DNA of 64,000 nt, from contig OX442320.1 of the NCBI GenBank assembly GCA_949358305.1, forward strand, positions 4,480,259 to 4,544,258, given 5' to 3'. The stretch is from Strigamia acuminata. Lineage: Eukaryota > Arthropoda > Chilopoda > Geophilomorpha > Linotaeniidae. The position numbers were made by a program, and so were the translations under genes. Every line of letters starts with the position of its first letter. Position 1 is the first letter of the stretch. Under the pieces are notes generated by a model. The model saw only the letters and a list, made by a program, of their open reading frames with translations. It was not told where the DNA came from and did not search any database. This document shows positions 25,401 through 31,808 of the stretch, in pieces.

Positions 25401-27484
25401 AATATTGTGTGTCCCGAGCGCGGTTAGGCCTATTTTTGTTTACGCTCTTTTATTTATTTTATTTCGCGCCCCGAATGCAATTCCATCGACGATTAGTTTG
25501 TTTTAACTAATTTCGGCGCGGATCAAAGGCAAAAGTGGGAATTTCTCACGAATATAATGTGATGTTTACTTGTTTTTCAAAGTGTCTCTTCCTTTTCTCC
25601 GATTTCATTTTCCCTCCGTTTCTGATTCCCACACTCGGCGTGCTCGGATTCCCTCAGTCTGTCCAAGCTAGACCACCCATATCTGCACCCTGCATATTGT
25701 TTTTACAACATTTCCACCCGGGACGATGGAATCTGCTGAGAAATTGGTGAAATCGAAGTGTTTTGGGCTTTTTGGCAGCCAAATTACACCTTTTCGTCGG
25801 GAAAAAGACAATGCGGCCGCCATTTTCTTCGTGTTTTTCCCACAAAACAGACAATGCATTTCCTGTCTCATTAAATGGACGTCAACCTGAGCCGAAAAAT
25901 GATCACACATGATTTGGTTAGAGTTGTTTAGGAAAGTTAGTCGTGGGTTTATGGTAATGGCGGGGGAAAATGAGTTTGGAGGGATTTTTTTGGGTTTGAC
26001 GGTGTTTTTGGCAAGTGGCGGCGGCGCAAGGCGACTCTCACGCCGCGTGGAACACGATGGCGGCCGGTGAAAAAAAATGTCGAAAAATTATCAAAAAATT
26101 ATCAAAAATTTATCGAAAAAAATTTAAAATTATCGGAATTATACAAAATCATTTGAATTGATTTGTAAAAATTTAATAATCAATTTTTACGATTTTTTTT
26201 TCAATTTAAAATTTCGTTTTTGATTTGACGGAAATTTGAAATTTCTTCGGCGGCGTTAGACGACCCTTGCACGGCATGAAACCCCATCTCTCGCCGCCTG
26301 ACAAAAAAAAACCAAAAAACCCAAAATTTAAACGTTTCAGCGGCTTATTAAGCCGTTTCGTGTGTATTTTGGGACTGACCACCCTGGGAAAAATAGACGA
26401 TCATGACAGACAGCCAGGATGGGTCCACGAACCCCACATGCACAACACGCCACCCCATGCTATCAATTTCATCCCTCGCAAATGATGGGGTTGGGTCGAA
26501 ACAGAAGGGAGTCACATGTTTTTTATTTATTTATCTTTTAAAAACACATTTTGGACCTTCCTGCGTCCATAAATGAACGGTTTCGACCAGATGAATCAAT
26601 TTCCAGCCGCGATTAATGGCCGCCATTTTTGTGCATGCAAATGGCGGCCGTGCGTGGAGGCTGGCAAGGAATTTAATGATTTATCTGAGAAAATTATTCA
26701 AATAATTGAATTTCTGATTGAATTAGGGGGAAATTTAAGTGTCTGTGTGTGGTGGAAGCAAAACGAGGCCTAAGTGCGTGTTTTTTCAATGATAATTGAC
26801 CAATTTTGCAATTTTTTCGAATTTTTTTGAAATTTTTTTAAAATTTTTTTTTTTTTTTCAGTTGTAAATGAGTTGGATGGATTATCGAAGGGATGTGACG
26901 TGATAAGAGATGACCAACATAATGCCAAGGTGGTCAGTGGAGCCAAAGAAGCTCTGGAGTATTTAAATAACATTTTCGGACCGCCTTGTCATCCCAAAGT
27001 GAGGTCTGTGACGGCGCAGGGAAACGTGTTGAGGACACTGCAATTCACCAGTGAAAATTTTGGACAAAATCGAGTAAAAAATGGAAAAAAATCGAAAAAA
27101 AATCGAAAAAATCAATTAAAAATATTTTTTTTTTGTTTTTTAGGATTGTAACGATGATATAATACTAGATTGTTGCAAAACATTATGCAAGGATGAAGGA
27201 GTTATAAAAGGTATGGGTTTTTTTTAATTCGACGGGACGAGCGGGGTTTTGATGCCGAGGCAGGCGCGGTGTGTGCGGCAGGGAAAAATCTAACTCCCGT
27301 CGATTTTTAAAAAAATTAAAAAAAATTTTATTAATTAATTTTTTTTTTTTTAGATAATGTCCAGCATTTTAATCGGGAAGCAGTTCTATTGACCGACGAT
27401 CGAGCTTTGAGGGTGAAAGCGGTGAATGCCGACGTTCCGACGAGAGATATTCAGAGATTTCTTCTTCTCATGCGCATCAGTTGA
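607..27484 (+). CDS. SMG6: SMG6 / EST1A, nonsense-mediated mRNA decay endonuclease (3' portion, 11 exons)
   Basis: Exons: 607-668, 10510-10655, 12009-12258, 16712-16812, 18265-18368, 19568-19744, 21224-21388, 25166-25316, 26862-27073, 27144-27210, 27354-27484 (stop TGA 27482-27484). Every junction has AG/GT borders, phases match throughout, and the spliced length is 1566 nt, or 521 residues plus stop. The order follows the family: an EST1 helical region (FLHAHGRLLTK, then LLREF, LNSTRLVQLLAINM, and LLPAIKVWCDW), a middle segment ending in a charged coiled coil (EIEKLKSRKEELTRKK), then a C-terminal PIN domain. In known family members this nuclease cuts mRNAs bearing premature stop codons, working with UPF1. 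The N-terminal part and promoter lie left of the window. The assignment rests on remembered similarity to vertebrate SMG6, especially DTNCFIDH, VVNELDGL and LLTDDRALRVKA. Intron 1 in the window is 9841 bp and full of repeats. Confidence 0.9.
791..1054 (+). repeat. 5' LTR of the Gypsy element
   Basis: 264 bp with TG...CA ends, identical by eye to 5976-6239. It contains ATATTTAAATG (possible TATA) and AATAAA. Confidence 0.95.
1244..5962 (+). CDS. Gag-Pol polyprotein of the Gypsy retrotransposon (1572 aa, single frame)
   Basis: Domains in order: a Gag region with an acidic N-terminus; three CCHC zinc knuckles from about residue 317 to 368; a retroviral-type aspartic protease whose active site reads GIDTQSAV at about 416-423, where most families have D-T/S-G; reverse transcriptase with YMDD at 849-852; RNase H (HTDAS near 996, then the ELELMAVVWA and TDCEAV blocks); and integrase. 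The integrase has an HHCC zinc-binding module from about 1213 to 1251 and a catalytic D1281, D1340, E1376 with the expected 35-residue D-E spacing, followed by a GPL variant of the GPY/F module. No chromodomain, no envelope gene, no stop or frameshift. With identical LTRs, the element looks recently mobile. I did not assign a clade. The DTQ protease site is the one doubtful catalytic feature. Confidence 0.95.
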   Translation: MAEIKAVVEKIERGEFPSGVEWEMLRVKDLKPLLAERNIASPRIKCKMLTALRAAVATELGIVDEEDDEEEEEKDEEKVEDNDPEIEENPPVQATTNGGFSADQVQEMMKQMMATMLAMQTKPEAPKEPKEVKNAPKLPRFSGDQNELRTTTQWLADVHEYAKEYKWTNATKVTTAAAALDGPAKVWHENSGTTIRKFDAWEAELKKNFPDQRLTYDEKERLIRAPQKNDETAETYLRRKWATCEKLGMTIGDAQEYLLDGLKLKTATAPMYFLQYQHITEIVRTMRSVEARTKVAIVETKVKTSTAKPTGNAMIKCYKCGEKGHRKEDCPNELKCFKCHESGHLSNACPNGTKCFNCSGFGHMANTCPEPKKERKQPSKDKLDVKTKKIYKIEAEEMQPEFETMMWVDGKKCSAGIDTQSAVCLISKTFAKRTKIEEPDYEFVIEGFNQDASRYRGRTRCDVESANVKLADVEFYVVDDARMPTEVWIGKPFLKHPTITMQSDGGYVTFRPREGMQDEAGITRIKPKITAAKPRALVIDENKVVPAHSISLVTVRAKNQSDGLFYVENERAVTDRLEVPEGLIEVKNERAIMPIINDGPEEVRVTRGRKLGHVEITEEEPSLHQVQVKKVATTEASPRMRITADEINLGKSVTPEETEIVLTMINDEFRDCFATSLEEVGCFPDLKMEIEVTTTRPTNLRRYQYSAAQQKEIDKMVAELEGAGFVTRSKSPFNSPIVMVRKKTGEWRICIDFRLLNEITVKEHFPCPRMDELLDGTHEWRVFLVFDLASGYYQIELTAGAQEKTAFSTMNGKYQFVRMPFGLINAPFVFNRVMELAFGHLPYEVLRRYMDDLLSGAKTNAELIEKMRKILIEVRRSKLTLKLSKCHFLCEEVQFLGLRLTKDGLRPGFEKTSAIKNFAKPKDVRGVRSFLGLCGYFRRFIAGYATKTRALTKLTRKNETFVWTTECEAAFQGLIGELIAEPVLKIYDNTRPCEVHTDASQDGIGAVLMQRGEGNDLHPIIYASRTTTECEKRYHSTELELMAVVWAVLKFRMYLYGSEFTVVTDCEAVRYGLKKRELTPRIGRWVLALSEYNFKAIHRPGLLMGHVDALSRNAEPASGEETEMERRFKVNQIKFTEGDWLVAAQESDPECKELKDALLIEDKSLLNERMQHKSRGYRIKKGHVYFELTANGRRRDVLYLPKMMRRQITNEVHIGHAHPGVDATIEAIRKRFWFPRMRSYVKAAVGTCVECLMRKEPGGKRAGELNIIERQRVPFHTVHLDHVGPFPKSGIGYRHILVAVCNFSKLVFLMPVKSTNATTTCKEIRKLCARMWIPTRIITDRGTAFTNALFAEMCTELEIRHVLTSTENPRANGQVERMNRTIVPMLASQTTKDDGSDWSKGIDKVEIAINSRINQSTKKTPLEVLYGFQPRTIIEPRLSAIVVEENDENETEIEDVRNEAYETLTENQIKQKKAFDRHRGPSRTYEVGDVVVVRRKAIAIQGKAGKLSNLYRGPLRVSRRISSTVYEVTSLENPPRYKTTAPIDQMKKWTFEDDAASGAEDELTGVGGGADI
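5976..6239 (+). repeat. 3' LTR of the Gypsy element
   Basis: 264 bp, starts 13 bp after the Gag-Pol stop codon and is followed by the target duplication CTAT at 6240-6243. Confidence 0.95.
6240..7146. mobile_element. Foldback-like element with outer inverted repeats
   Basis: CTATACTTCCAG followed by ATCTCG at 6240-6256 is repeated inverted at 7128-7146 (CGAGAT, one base, then CTGGAAGTATAG). Both sides are followed inward by CTCGTCTCGG-type repeats (6250-6300 and 7070-7130). The Gypsy target duplication coincides with the left tip, so Gypsy landed at the edge of this element. The inner element at 6551-6977 is nested inside. Confidence 0.5.
6551..6977. mobile_element. MITE-like element with about 22-bp terminal inverted repeats
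   Basis: The left end has CTAGTTCACATGGATGCGTT (6553-6572) and the right end has its exact reverse complement (about 6955-6974). The interior is rich in degenerate AACGCATG / CAGTTCACATGC repeats on both strands and has no coding potential, so it would be non-autonomous. I could not fix a target-site duplication. The family is unassigned. Confidence 0.65.
7842..8742. repeat. AT-rich minisatellite array ending in a GC-rich cap
   Basis: About five units of a roughly 21-bp repeat (TTTTTAGATACAAAAAGTGC, 7842-7945) pass into about ten near-perfect 20-bp units (GATTTTTAGACCAAAAAATG, 7951-8160). These are followed by degenerate TGCATTTTTAGACCAAAAGAC units to about 8680. The array ends in a non-repetitive cap at 8681-8742 containing GGGCTGGGGCATCTGCCCCC and GATCCGGCTC. 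A reverse-complement relative of this cap adjoins the array at 11293. Confidence 0.75.
9587..10440. repeat. Minisatellite array, about 31-bp unit (TTTAGGCCCAAA..GGAATTTTATGCA)
   Basis: Roughly 25 imperfect units of TTTAGGCCCAAATATGG, then AATTTTATGCA and a variable spacer. Several subtypes alternate, with spacers such as TTAAACTGTAGTA or GGTTT. It ends about 70 bp before the SMG6 exon at 10510. Confidence 0.75.
10510..12258 (+). CDS. SMG6: SMG6 exons 2-3 of the window (EST1 central helical region)
   Basis: Two exons, 10510-10655 and 12009-12258, separated by a 1353-bp intron holding a minisatellite element. The first begins after CTTTTCAG and ends at ACAAA|GTGAGC. It carries the motif LNSTRLVQLLAINMYTV, a conserved block of the EST1/SMG6 helical region. 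The second begins after TTGCAG and ends at AACAG|GTAAGA. It encodes VYALQLSFEMFRLLVECAT and LLPAIKVWCDWLICN, matching the family block centred on an LLPSVKVWSDW-like motif. The join is phase 1 and rebuilds one Asn codon. This region is thought to be a protein-binding scaffold rather than catalytic. Confidence 0.85.
11293..11875. repeat. Minisatellite array, about 43-bp unit, with GC-rich cap
   Basis: The cap at 11293-11362 (GGTGGATCCAGGGGG, GGTTACCCCC, GCTGGGGCAA) is followed from about 11400 by roughly eleven units of AAAATCCTATTTTAGGCC, AAAAAATTGATTATTAGACGA. The order cap-then-array mirrors, on the opposite strand, the array-then-cap order at 7842-8742. Confidence 0.7.
12280..12435 (+). 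repeat. Possible SINE fragment related to the 5S-like element at 20251
   Basis: TTTCCCC, TTCTCGGT and CAAACGCAA here align in order with TTTCCCC, TTCTCGGT and CAAATGCAA at 20374-20402. A short stem made of GC-rich inverted words follows each. The 5S-like head seen at 20251 is absent here. Confidence 0.35.
12563..12642 (-). repeat. Dispersed repeat, inverted relative of 37688-37768
   Basis: Read on the minus strand this segment (ATTTGTCGGCCTTAACTATTCCTGGTAACG and onward to GGCTTA) matches 37688-37768 with few differences. One copy is in an SMG6 intron and the other in a tenectin-like intron. Family unknown. Confidence 0.6.
14225..14430. repeat. Minisatellite (AACAATGTTTAACAATGGTTC)
   Basis: Irregular 10-11-bp units of TTCAACAATG / TTTAACAATG over about 200 bp. 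The reading frames through it are by-products of the repeat. Confidence 0.7.
15110..15800. repeat. Minisatellite, about 25-bp unit (GGGTTTTATGCAACAATAGAAAA)
   Basis: About 27 imperfect units of GGTTTT, a short variable stretch, then AATAATAGAAAAT, ending with GTTTAATGCAACAATATAAA subtypes. Intronic to SMG6. Confidence 0.7.
16827..16863 (+). repeat. (TTTA)n microsatellite
   Basis: About nine TTTA units directly after the donor of the SMG6 exon ending at 16812. Similar tracts occur at 17281-17312, 20823-20867 and 21168-21222. Confidence 0.9.
17573..17603 (+). repeat. Dispersed ACGCGT motif copy
   Basis: ATTGTTACGCGTACGGACTG then TTCCGAT matches the motif at 35951 and its two relatives at 36821 and 36961. 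Function unknown; probably a transposon fragment. Confidence 0.5.
20251..20460 (+). mobile_element. 5S rRNA-derived SINE-like element
   Basis: CCCATTTGAACAC, AAGTTAAGCAGCATT and GGTCAGTACTTGGATGGG then CGACC appear in the order and spacing of the central and 3' part of eukaryotic 5S rRNA, including the internal promoter boxes A and C. The 5S start and end are missing, and unrelated sequence (TTTAACGGGGTTTCCCC and a GC-rich stem near 20400-20435) follows. This fits a SINE3-like retroposon better than a 5S gene. The right boundary is uncertain. Confidence 0.6.
20868..21166. mobile_element. Foldback element inserted in a (TTTA)n tract, carrying a shared core
   Basis: Ends GGGGCGCAT and ATGCCCC sit between two halves of a (TTTA)n tract. 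The left arm repeats CGCGACATCATTTAC-like words; the right arm carries the inverted form (GGTATATTGATGTCGCGATAA). The middle, 20998-21065, matches the reverse complement of 58242-58311. No coding potential. It lies just upstream of the SMG6 exon at 21224. Confidence 0.65.
21168..21223 (+). repeat. (TTTA)n tract forming the 3' splice site of an SMG6 exon
   Basis: TTTA units with a few TTTG run directly into the acceptor TTATTAG|CAACAA at 21223/21224, so the microsatellite provides the polypyrimidine tract. Confidence 0.8.
22630..23480. repeat. Minisatellite, about 19-bp unit (CCATTAATTTTTCAATTTTT)
   Basis: About 40 imperfect units of CATTAATTTTTCAA, T-rich spacer. A roughly 110-bp higher-order block containing CAATTTGTCCATTAATTTTTC recurs several times. 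Intronic to SMG6. Confidence 0.8.
24335..25020. repeat. Minisatellite, about 19-bp unit (TTTTACGTTATTTGATGATG)
   Basis: About 30 units of TTTTACGTTA alternating between TTTGATGATG and AAATGTTAATG endings, decaying towards the SMG6 exon at 25166. Confidence 0.8.
25166..27484 (+). CDS. SMG6: SMG6 PIN endonuclease domain (last four exons)
   Basis: Exons 25166-25316, 26862-27073, 27144-27210 and 27354-27484. The PIN fold is recognised by ADTNCFIDH (first catalytic Asp), VVNELDGLSKG, NDDIILDCC (central acidic residues) and LLTDDRALRVKA (distal acidic residues). The acidic positions of the metal site known from SMG6 are therefore all present and the nuclease is expected to be active, unlike the SMG5 PIN domain, which lacks some of them. 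The chain ends a few residues after VPTRDIQRFLLLMR, as in other SMG6 proteins. The insertion between the second and third acidic motifs is shorter than the vertebrate one as I recall it. Confidence 0.9.
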
Positions 27485-27726
27485 ATTTTTTTAATTTTTA
27501 AAAAATTTTTTTCTTTAATTTTTCGTCTTTCTTATTTTCAATTCAAAAGTGGAATAGGAAAAGATTTACCTGAAACGTAAAGCAAAAAAAAAAAAAAATA
27601 CAAACAAAAAATGTTATGGGAATGAAAATTATTGAGTTTTGACGATGTTTATTCCTACCCCCTTCTCTCCTAAACGCTGAAATGGGCGGAGATAAAGCGA
27701 GATAGACGAGGTGGTTGATAATGCTA

Positions 27727-27732
27727 AATAAA
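27727..27732 (+). terminator. SMG6 polyadenylation signal candidate
   Basis: AATAAA occurs 243 bp after the SMG6 stop codon, inside a T-rich 3' UTR. It is the first canonical hexamer after the stop that I found. Confidence 0.5.
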
Positions 27733-28840
27733 AGCGAATTAGGGCTAAATAATGACCCTAGTTTGATGTTAAATTGAAATATAAACATGGTCGGATGTAT
27801 TTTTTCTGATTTTTTAGTTTAATTTCATATCTTTGGATAGTAAATATCTTTATTTTTGTAGTTAGATCGAGGGAGGACGCCATTTTGAATGTGTTTTGTT
27901 AATCGCGAAAGTGGCGGCCATTTTAATTATGATTTATTTTTTGTTTTGTTTTTAGAAGAAAAAAAAAATATTATTTTATTATGGATTAAAAAATTGTTTC
28001 GGTAGTGAATAAAAATTTGTTTTTGGTGAATAAGAGATTTTTATTTTCCGATTTTATTTCATCGAGGTAGAATGCGGATTTTTGCATTTTGTGACGTCAT
28101 TTATTCTACGAAACAAATGTGATGTCATTTTGAAATGGTGTATACTTCCATTGGCGCCAGGATGCTCCAACATTACGATCATTTTGCCTGTTGGCTCACA
28201 ATAATTATTAAAATCTGGCTTAAAAAAAAATCCAATGTCCGGCCTTGACCCTGGGACGATGACCGGCCATTTTAATCGAGATTCAATTGGGAGTTTACGT
28301 CGCGGTGTTTGATTGGCTGCTTCGAATCTGGCGTCGTCCGCCGGCCAATCAAACGCCCCGTTAGTGATGGTGCGGTTGCATCGTACAAAATGGCGCCAGG
28401 TTTAAATTTTAACGATAAATTCGGTGTTTTTTTATCGGTTTGGAGCGAATTAGATGGATTTAAAAGCATAAACGAAAGGAAATGAAAGATATCTATGTAT
28501 AAGAAATGAGATAAATATTTTTTATCTGTGTTGATTTTGAATGAGGCCAATAAATGAGGTTTTTTTTATGTTTACGAAATTGTTTTATTGAGTAAGAAAT
28601 GAATAGGAATTGTTTTGAAAAATGGATAAAAAATAAATAAAAATAAAAGCTAATCTCTCTTCACGACCGGTTTTAATTTTTATTTATTAAAAAAACATTT
28701 AATAATTTTCGTGAGGAAAGCTTCGTTAACGTGATAATTTATGACGTCACGTCGCCGATCAGGCGCATCTAAAAATCACGATCTCGTTTCCCGACTGTGT
28801 CGTTGTCGTCGTTCACTTTTCCGCCGTTGACCCGATAGTA
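27733..28840. other. Intergenic, no gene seen
   Basis: AT-rich sequence between the SMG6 3' end and the next candidate gene. It contains scattered unmethylated-looking GC-richer patches near 28300-28400 and 28740-28840, but no convincing exons. Confidence 0.5.
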
Positions 28841-29423
28841 ATGGAGGTGAAAAGTTTGATGAATTTGAATTCCAGAGCAGGTCGAGTTAACGTTTAATAG
28901 TTTAGATAGTTAACACATTATTCATAAGGTCAGAACAAATAAATCTAAACATTTTTAAAAAGATTTTAACGAATTTTTTTTTTTTCCCACATTTTTTAAA
29001 AATATTTTTTTTCCTTCAAATTTAGGTTGAAGATGGCGTCATTTTCGCTTATAAATCGAAAGTGATCAATCATGTCAAGATTAAGGGAGTGCTCGTACAT
29101 TCCTCCACTTTCACTCTTCTCGGCAGGTGACAAATAAAAGTCAACATCGTGAATACACATAACGGAGTCCTCAGCAAGGTTAATGACCCGTTGTTACAAA
29201 ATCTTCCTTTCTGACACTTTTTCCCCATTTTTACAGACAAACATCAACAAATTTTATGATCATTCGACGTATTTATGGTGAATCTACGTGCGGAACGAGT
29301 TTAAAATGGAAATTAGTTGGTTTAAATGGAAAAAACGGTCGAAAATGCGTGAAAATCGTCGAAAAAGGCGTGAAAATGGAGGAAAACGGTCGAATTTACG
29401 AGCAATTTGTCTGGATTCATTAA
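28841..29423 (+). CDS. Possible small three-exon gene, 97 aa, function unknown
   Basis: Proposed exons: 28841-28846 (ATG GAG, donor GTGAAA), 29026-29126 (acceptor TTTAG, donor CAG|GTGACA) and 29237-29423 (acceptor TTACAG, stop TAA). Phases agree and the coding length is 294 nt. The translation looks like a folded, strand-rich protein (VIFAYKSKVINHVKIKGVLV, STNFMIIRRIYGES, IYEQFVWIH) rather than low-complexity noise, and base composition rises against its AT-rich surroundings. I do not recognise the family. The weak point is the two-codon first exon; the real start could lie elsewhere. A GC-richer stretch just upstream (28740-28840) could be its promoter. It would run in the same direction as SMG6 and the tenectin-like gene. 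Confidence 0.4.
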
Positions 29424-29809
29424 GCGAAATGATGTTGTGATGTAAACATTACTTTTTATTGAATATTTAGTGTTTTTTTAAAGCGGTTTTCGCCTACAGC
29501 GCTCGTGTTGTTACGCGGGAAAATCGGAAGGTCAATGTCACCAATTGCCTGTACTTTACACACGTTGCGAGTCTGCGGGAGCATTCTTTGTTTTATTACA
29601 TAAATTTATTCATTTATTCGTTGGTAAGTCGAATTATGATGATAATTTGTAATAATAACTAGTCGTGGATCATTTATTTTTCTTCCTGTGTGTAGGTCTT
29701 GGTCTAGTTGTTTTTATATCAGCCGCAGCCATCTTGGATTTTTGGCCTCATCACCTTTTGTGACGTCATTTCGCCGAAATTCACCCACCACGATTCCGAT
29801 CAAATGTAA

Positions 29810-30250
29810 TTCGATTTTGGGCGAGAAGTGGATGGATTTCCGTCGTGAATGCAGAAATAACGTTTAGGTTGGGGAATAATTAAAGCAACGATGAATTTGT
29901 TCGTTATTTTTGTTACTTTTCGAGTTTTTTGAATTTTATTTTTATTATTTTTTGGATTTTGGGTGAAAAATCGATGAATTTCCCTTAGAAATACAAAAAT
30001 AACGCGATTTTTAACGTTTCTATGGTAAAATAATTAAATCAACGTTGAATTTGTACGTTATTTTTGTTTTTTTATTGATTTACGGTAAATTAATTAAAAC
30101 AACGTTGAATTTCTTCGTTATTTTTGTTATTTTTCGATTTTGAGTGAAAAATCGATGAATTTCCGTTATAAATGCAGAAATAACGTGATTTTTAACGTTT
30201 AAACGGTGAAATAATTAAATTAACATAGAAATTGTTGGTAAATTTTGTTA
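29810..30250. repeat. Degenerate tandem repeat, roughly 100-180-bp units
   Basis: Recurring blocks with AAAATCGATGAATTTCC, GAAATAACG, TTTAACGTTT and AATAATTAAA, CAACGTTGAATTT, three to four copies ahead of the tenectin-like promoter. Confidence 0.5.
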
Positions 30251-30424
30251 CTTTTCGTTATTTTTCGATTTTTTTCGATTTTCTTTCGATTTTTTCGATT
30301 ATTTTGGGCATTTTGGGAGCGATGGTTGCGGGTTGGAGCCGGGTCGTTTTCTACGGATTTATTTCTTCTTTTTTCGTTTTCACTCTCGTTGAGTTTGTCC
30401 TGCGGCGAGATGGTTCCCGGTGAG

Positions 30425-30515
30425 CCAATCGGTTGGCTCGGGGCGCCATTTTGCAACCAGGGGTCGCTTCTCTCTCTATAAAAGTGAGTGGTCACCAAAT
30501 CGCAAGCTTCACTAA
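30425..30515 (+). promoter_or_regulatory. Core promoter of the tenectin-like gene
   Basis: TATAAAAG at 30477-30484 follows a CT-rich stretch. GAGCCAATCGGTTGGCTC at 30422-30439 is an inverted repeat holding CCAAT on both strands. An initiator-like TCACT lies about 25 bp after the TATA box (near 30508). The next exon and signal-peptide exon lie downstream in the same direction. Confidence 0.6.
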
Positions 30516-30623
30516 AGTTTCTTCTGCTTCGCTCGCACTAGGTGCAAATAATTCATAAAAGTTTTACATTTTATTTTTTTGTTGTTTTTTGTTGGATTAA
30601 GATTTGAACTGAACAATACTGAG
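30509..30623 (+). other. Non-coding first exon of the tenectin-like gene
   Basis: Inferred 5' UTR from the initiator near 30509 to the donor ACTGAG|GTAAGA at 30623/30624. It splices to the acceptor at 31701, just upstream of the start codon. Inferred from position and splice consensus only. Confidence 0.5.
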
Positions 30624-31701
30624 GTAAGAGCGCTTTGATTTTACGCGGTTTTAGGTCGGATTTTTGGGTTTTTTGCTCGGATTTTTGGGTTTTTTGCTCG
30701 GATTTTTGGTTTTTGAGGTTTTTTTTTAACGGGAAATTTTATGTTATTCATTTTATTTATATATTTAAATTTATAATAATTTTTTTTTTAAATTTTAGAA
30801 ATTTTTGATTTTTAATTTTTGGGTTTTTTGATTTGGTTTGGTAGGAATTTTTTGTTTTCGGGTTTTTTTTAAATTATTTTAGGTTTTTGTGATTTTTTTT
30901 TATATATATTTCATTTATAATAATTTTTTTTTTAGAATTTTTGGTTTTTTTGGTTAAAATTTTGGGTTTTTTTGTTGGATTTTGTTTTTTTTTCAATCGG
31001 AAATCAATTTTTTTGGTTTTTAGGATTTTTTTTATATATAATTTATAATAATTTTTTAGAATTTTCGATTTTTTTGATTTTTTTTTTGTTTCCAATTTGG
31101 GAATTTTGTATCTTCTGCTTTTGTTGTTGGTTTTATGGGTTTAGGGTTTGTTGGGGGTATTTTTAATGGTTTTTGCGTTTTAGCTGAATGGTTTTTGGGT
31201 ATTTCGGAATTTTTTGATCTTCTCGGGGGGACTCGAAAATATCGTTTAGAATCGTATTTCGCTTGTATATTTATATTTTAGAAAACAACTTTTTTTTTTT
31301 TTTTGGTACCAAAATTTTAAATCGAATTTTTATTCAGTTGGAATTGAACGTTGGGCTGCTGTGCATGGCTAAAAACTAACGTAGGGAAAGTAGAACGACT
31401 TAAAAGAATTGAGGTCATCCGAGGATTTCACGGTTTAAGGAAAGGGAGCGCCGTGTTGTCACTTTTTCTAACAGAGTCAAGTTCAAGTTCGGGAAAACCG
31501 CCACGTTTTTCCACTTAAAATTTTTTTTTTTTAAAAATTAAAAAAATTATTTTTTGTTTTATAAATTTCGGCCATTTTGGATTTTTTTAATTATTATTTT
31601 TTTTTGGTTTAAATTTTTGTTCTTTTTAGTGATTTTTGTTGTGTTTTGACTTCGGAAATTTGAATTGTTGATTTTTAATCCTCCATTTTGGTTTTTGACA
31701 G

Positions 31702-31808
31702 AGGTGCAATGAAGAGCAACTCGGTAGGTGAGATGATATCACTTCTAACCCTTTTCATCTCCCTCATTGTGTCTGTATTCGTCCTTCGAGCGCCGCAGTG
31801 TGATGCAG
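31702..31808 (+). CDS. Tenectin-like signal-peptide exon
   Basis: Acceptor GACAG at 31701, start codon at 31709, donor GCAG|GTAAGC. It encodes 33 residues with the hydrophobic core LLTLFISLIVSVFVL and a likely cleavage site near QCDAG. It ends phase 1, matching the 36-bp exon at 36250-36285. Confidence 0.75.
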
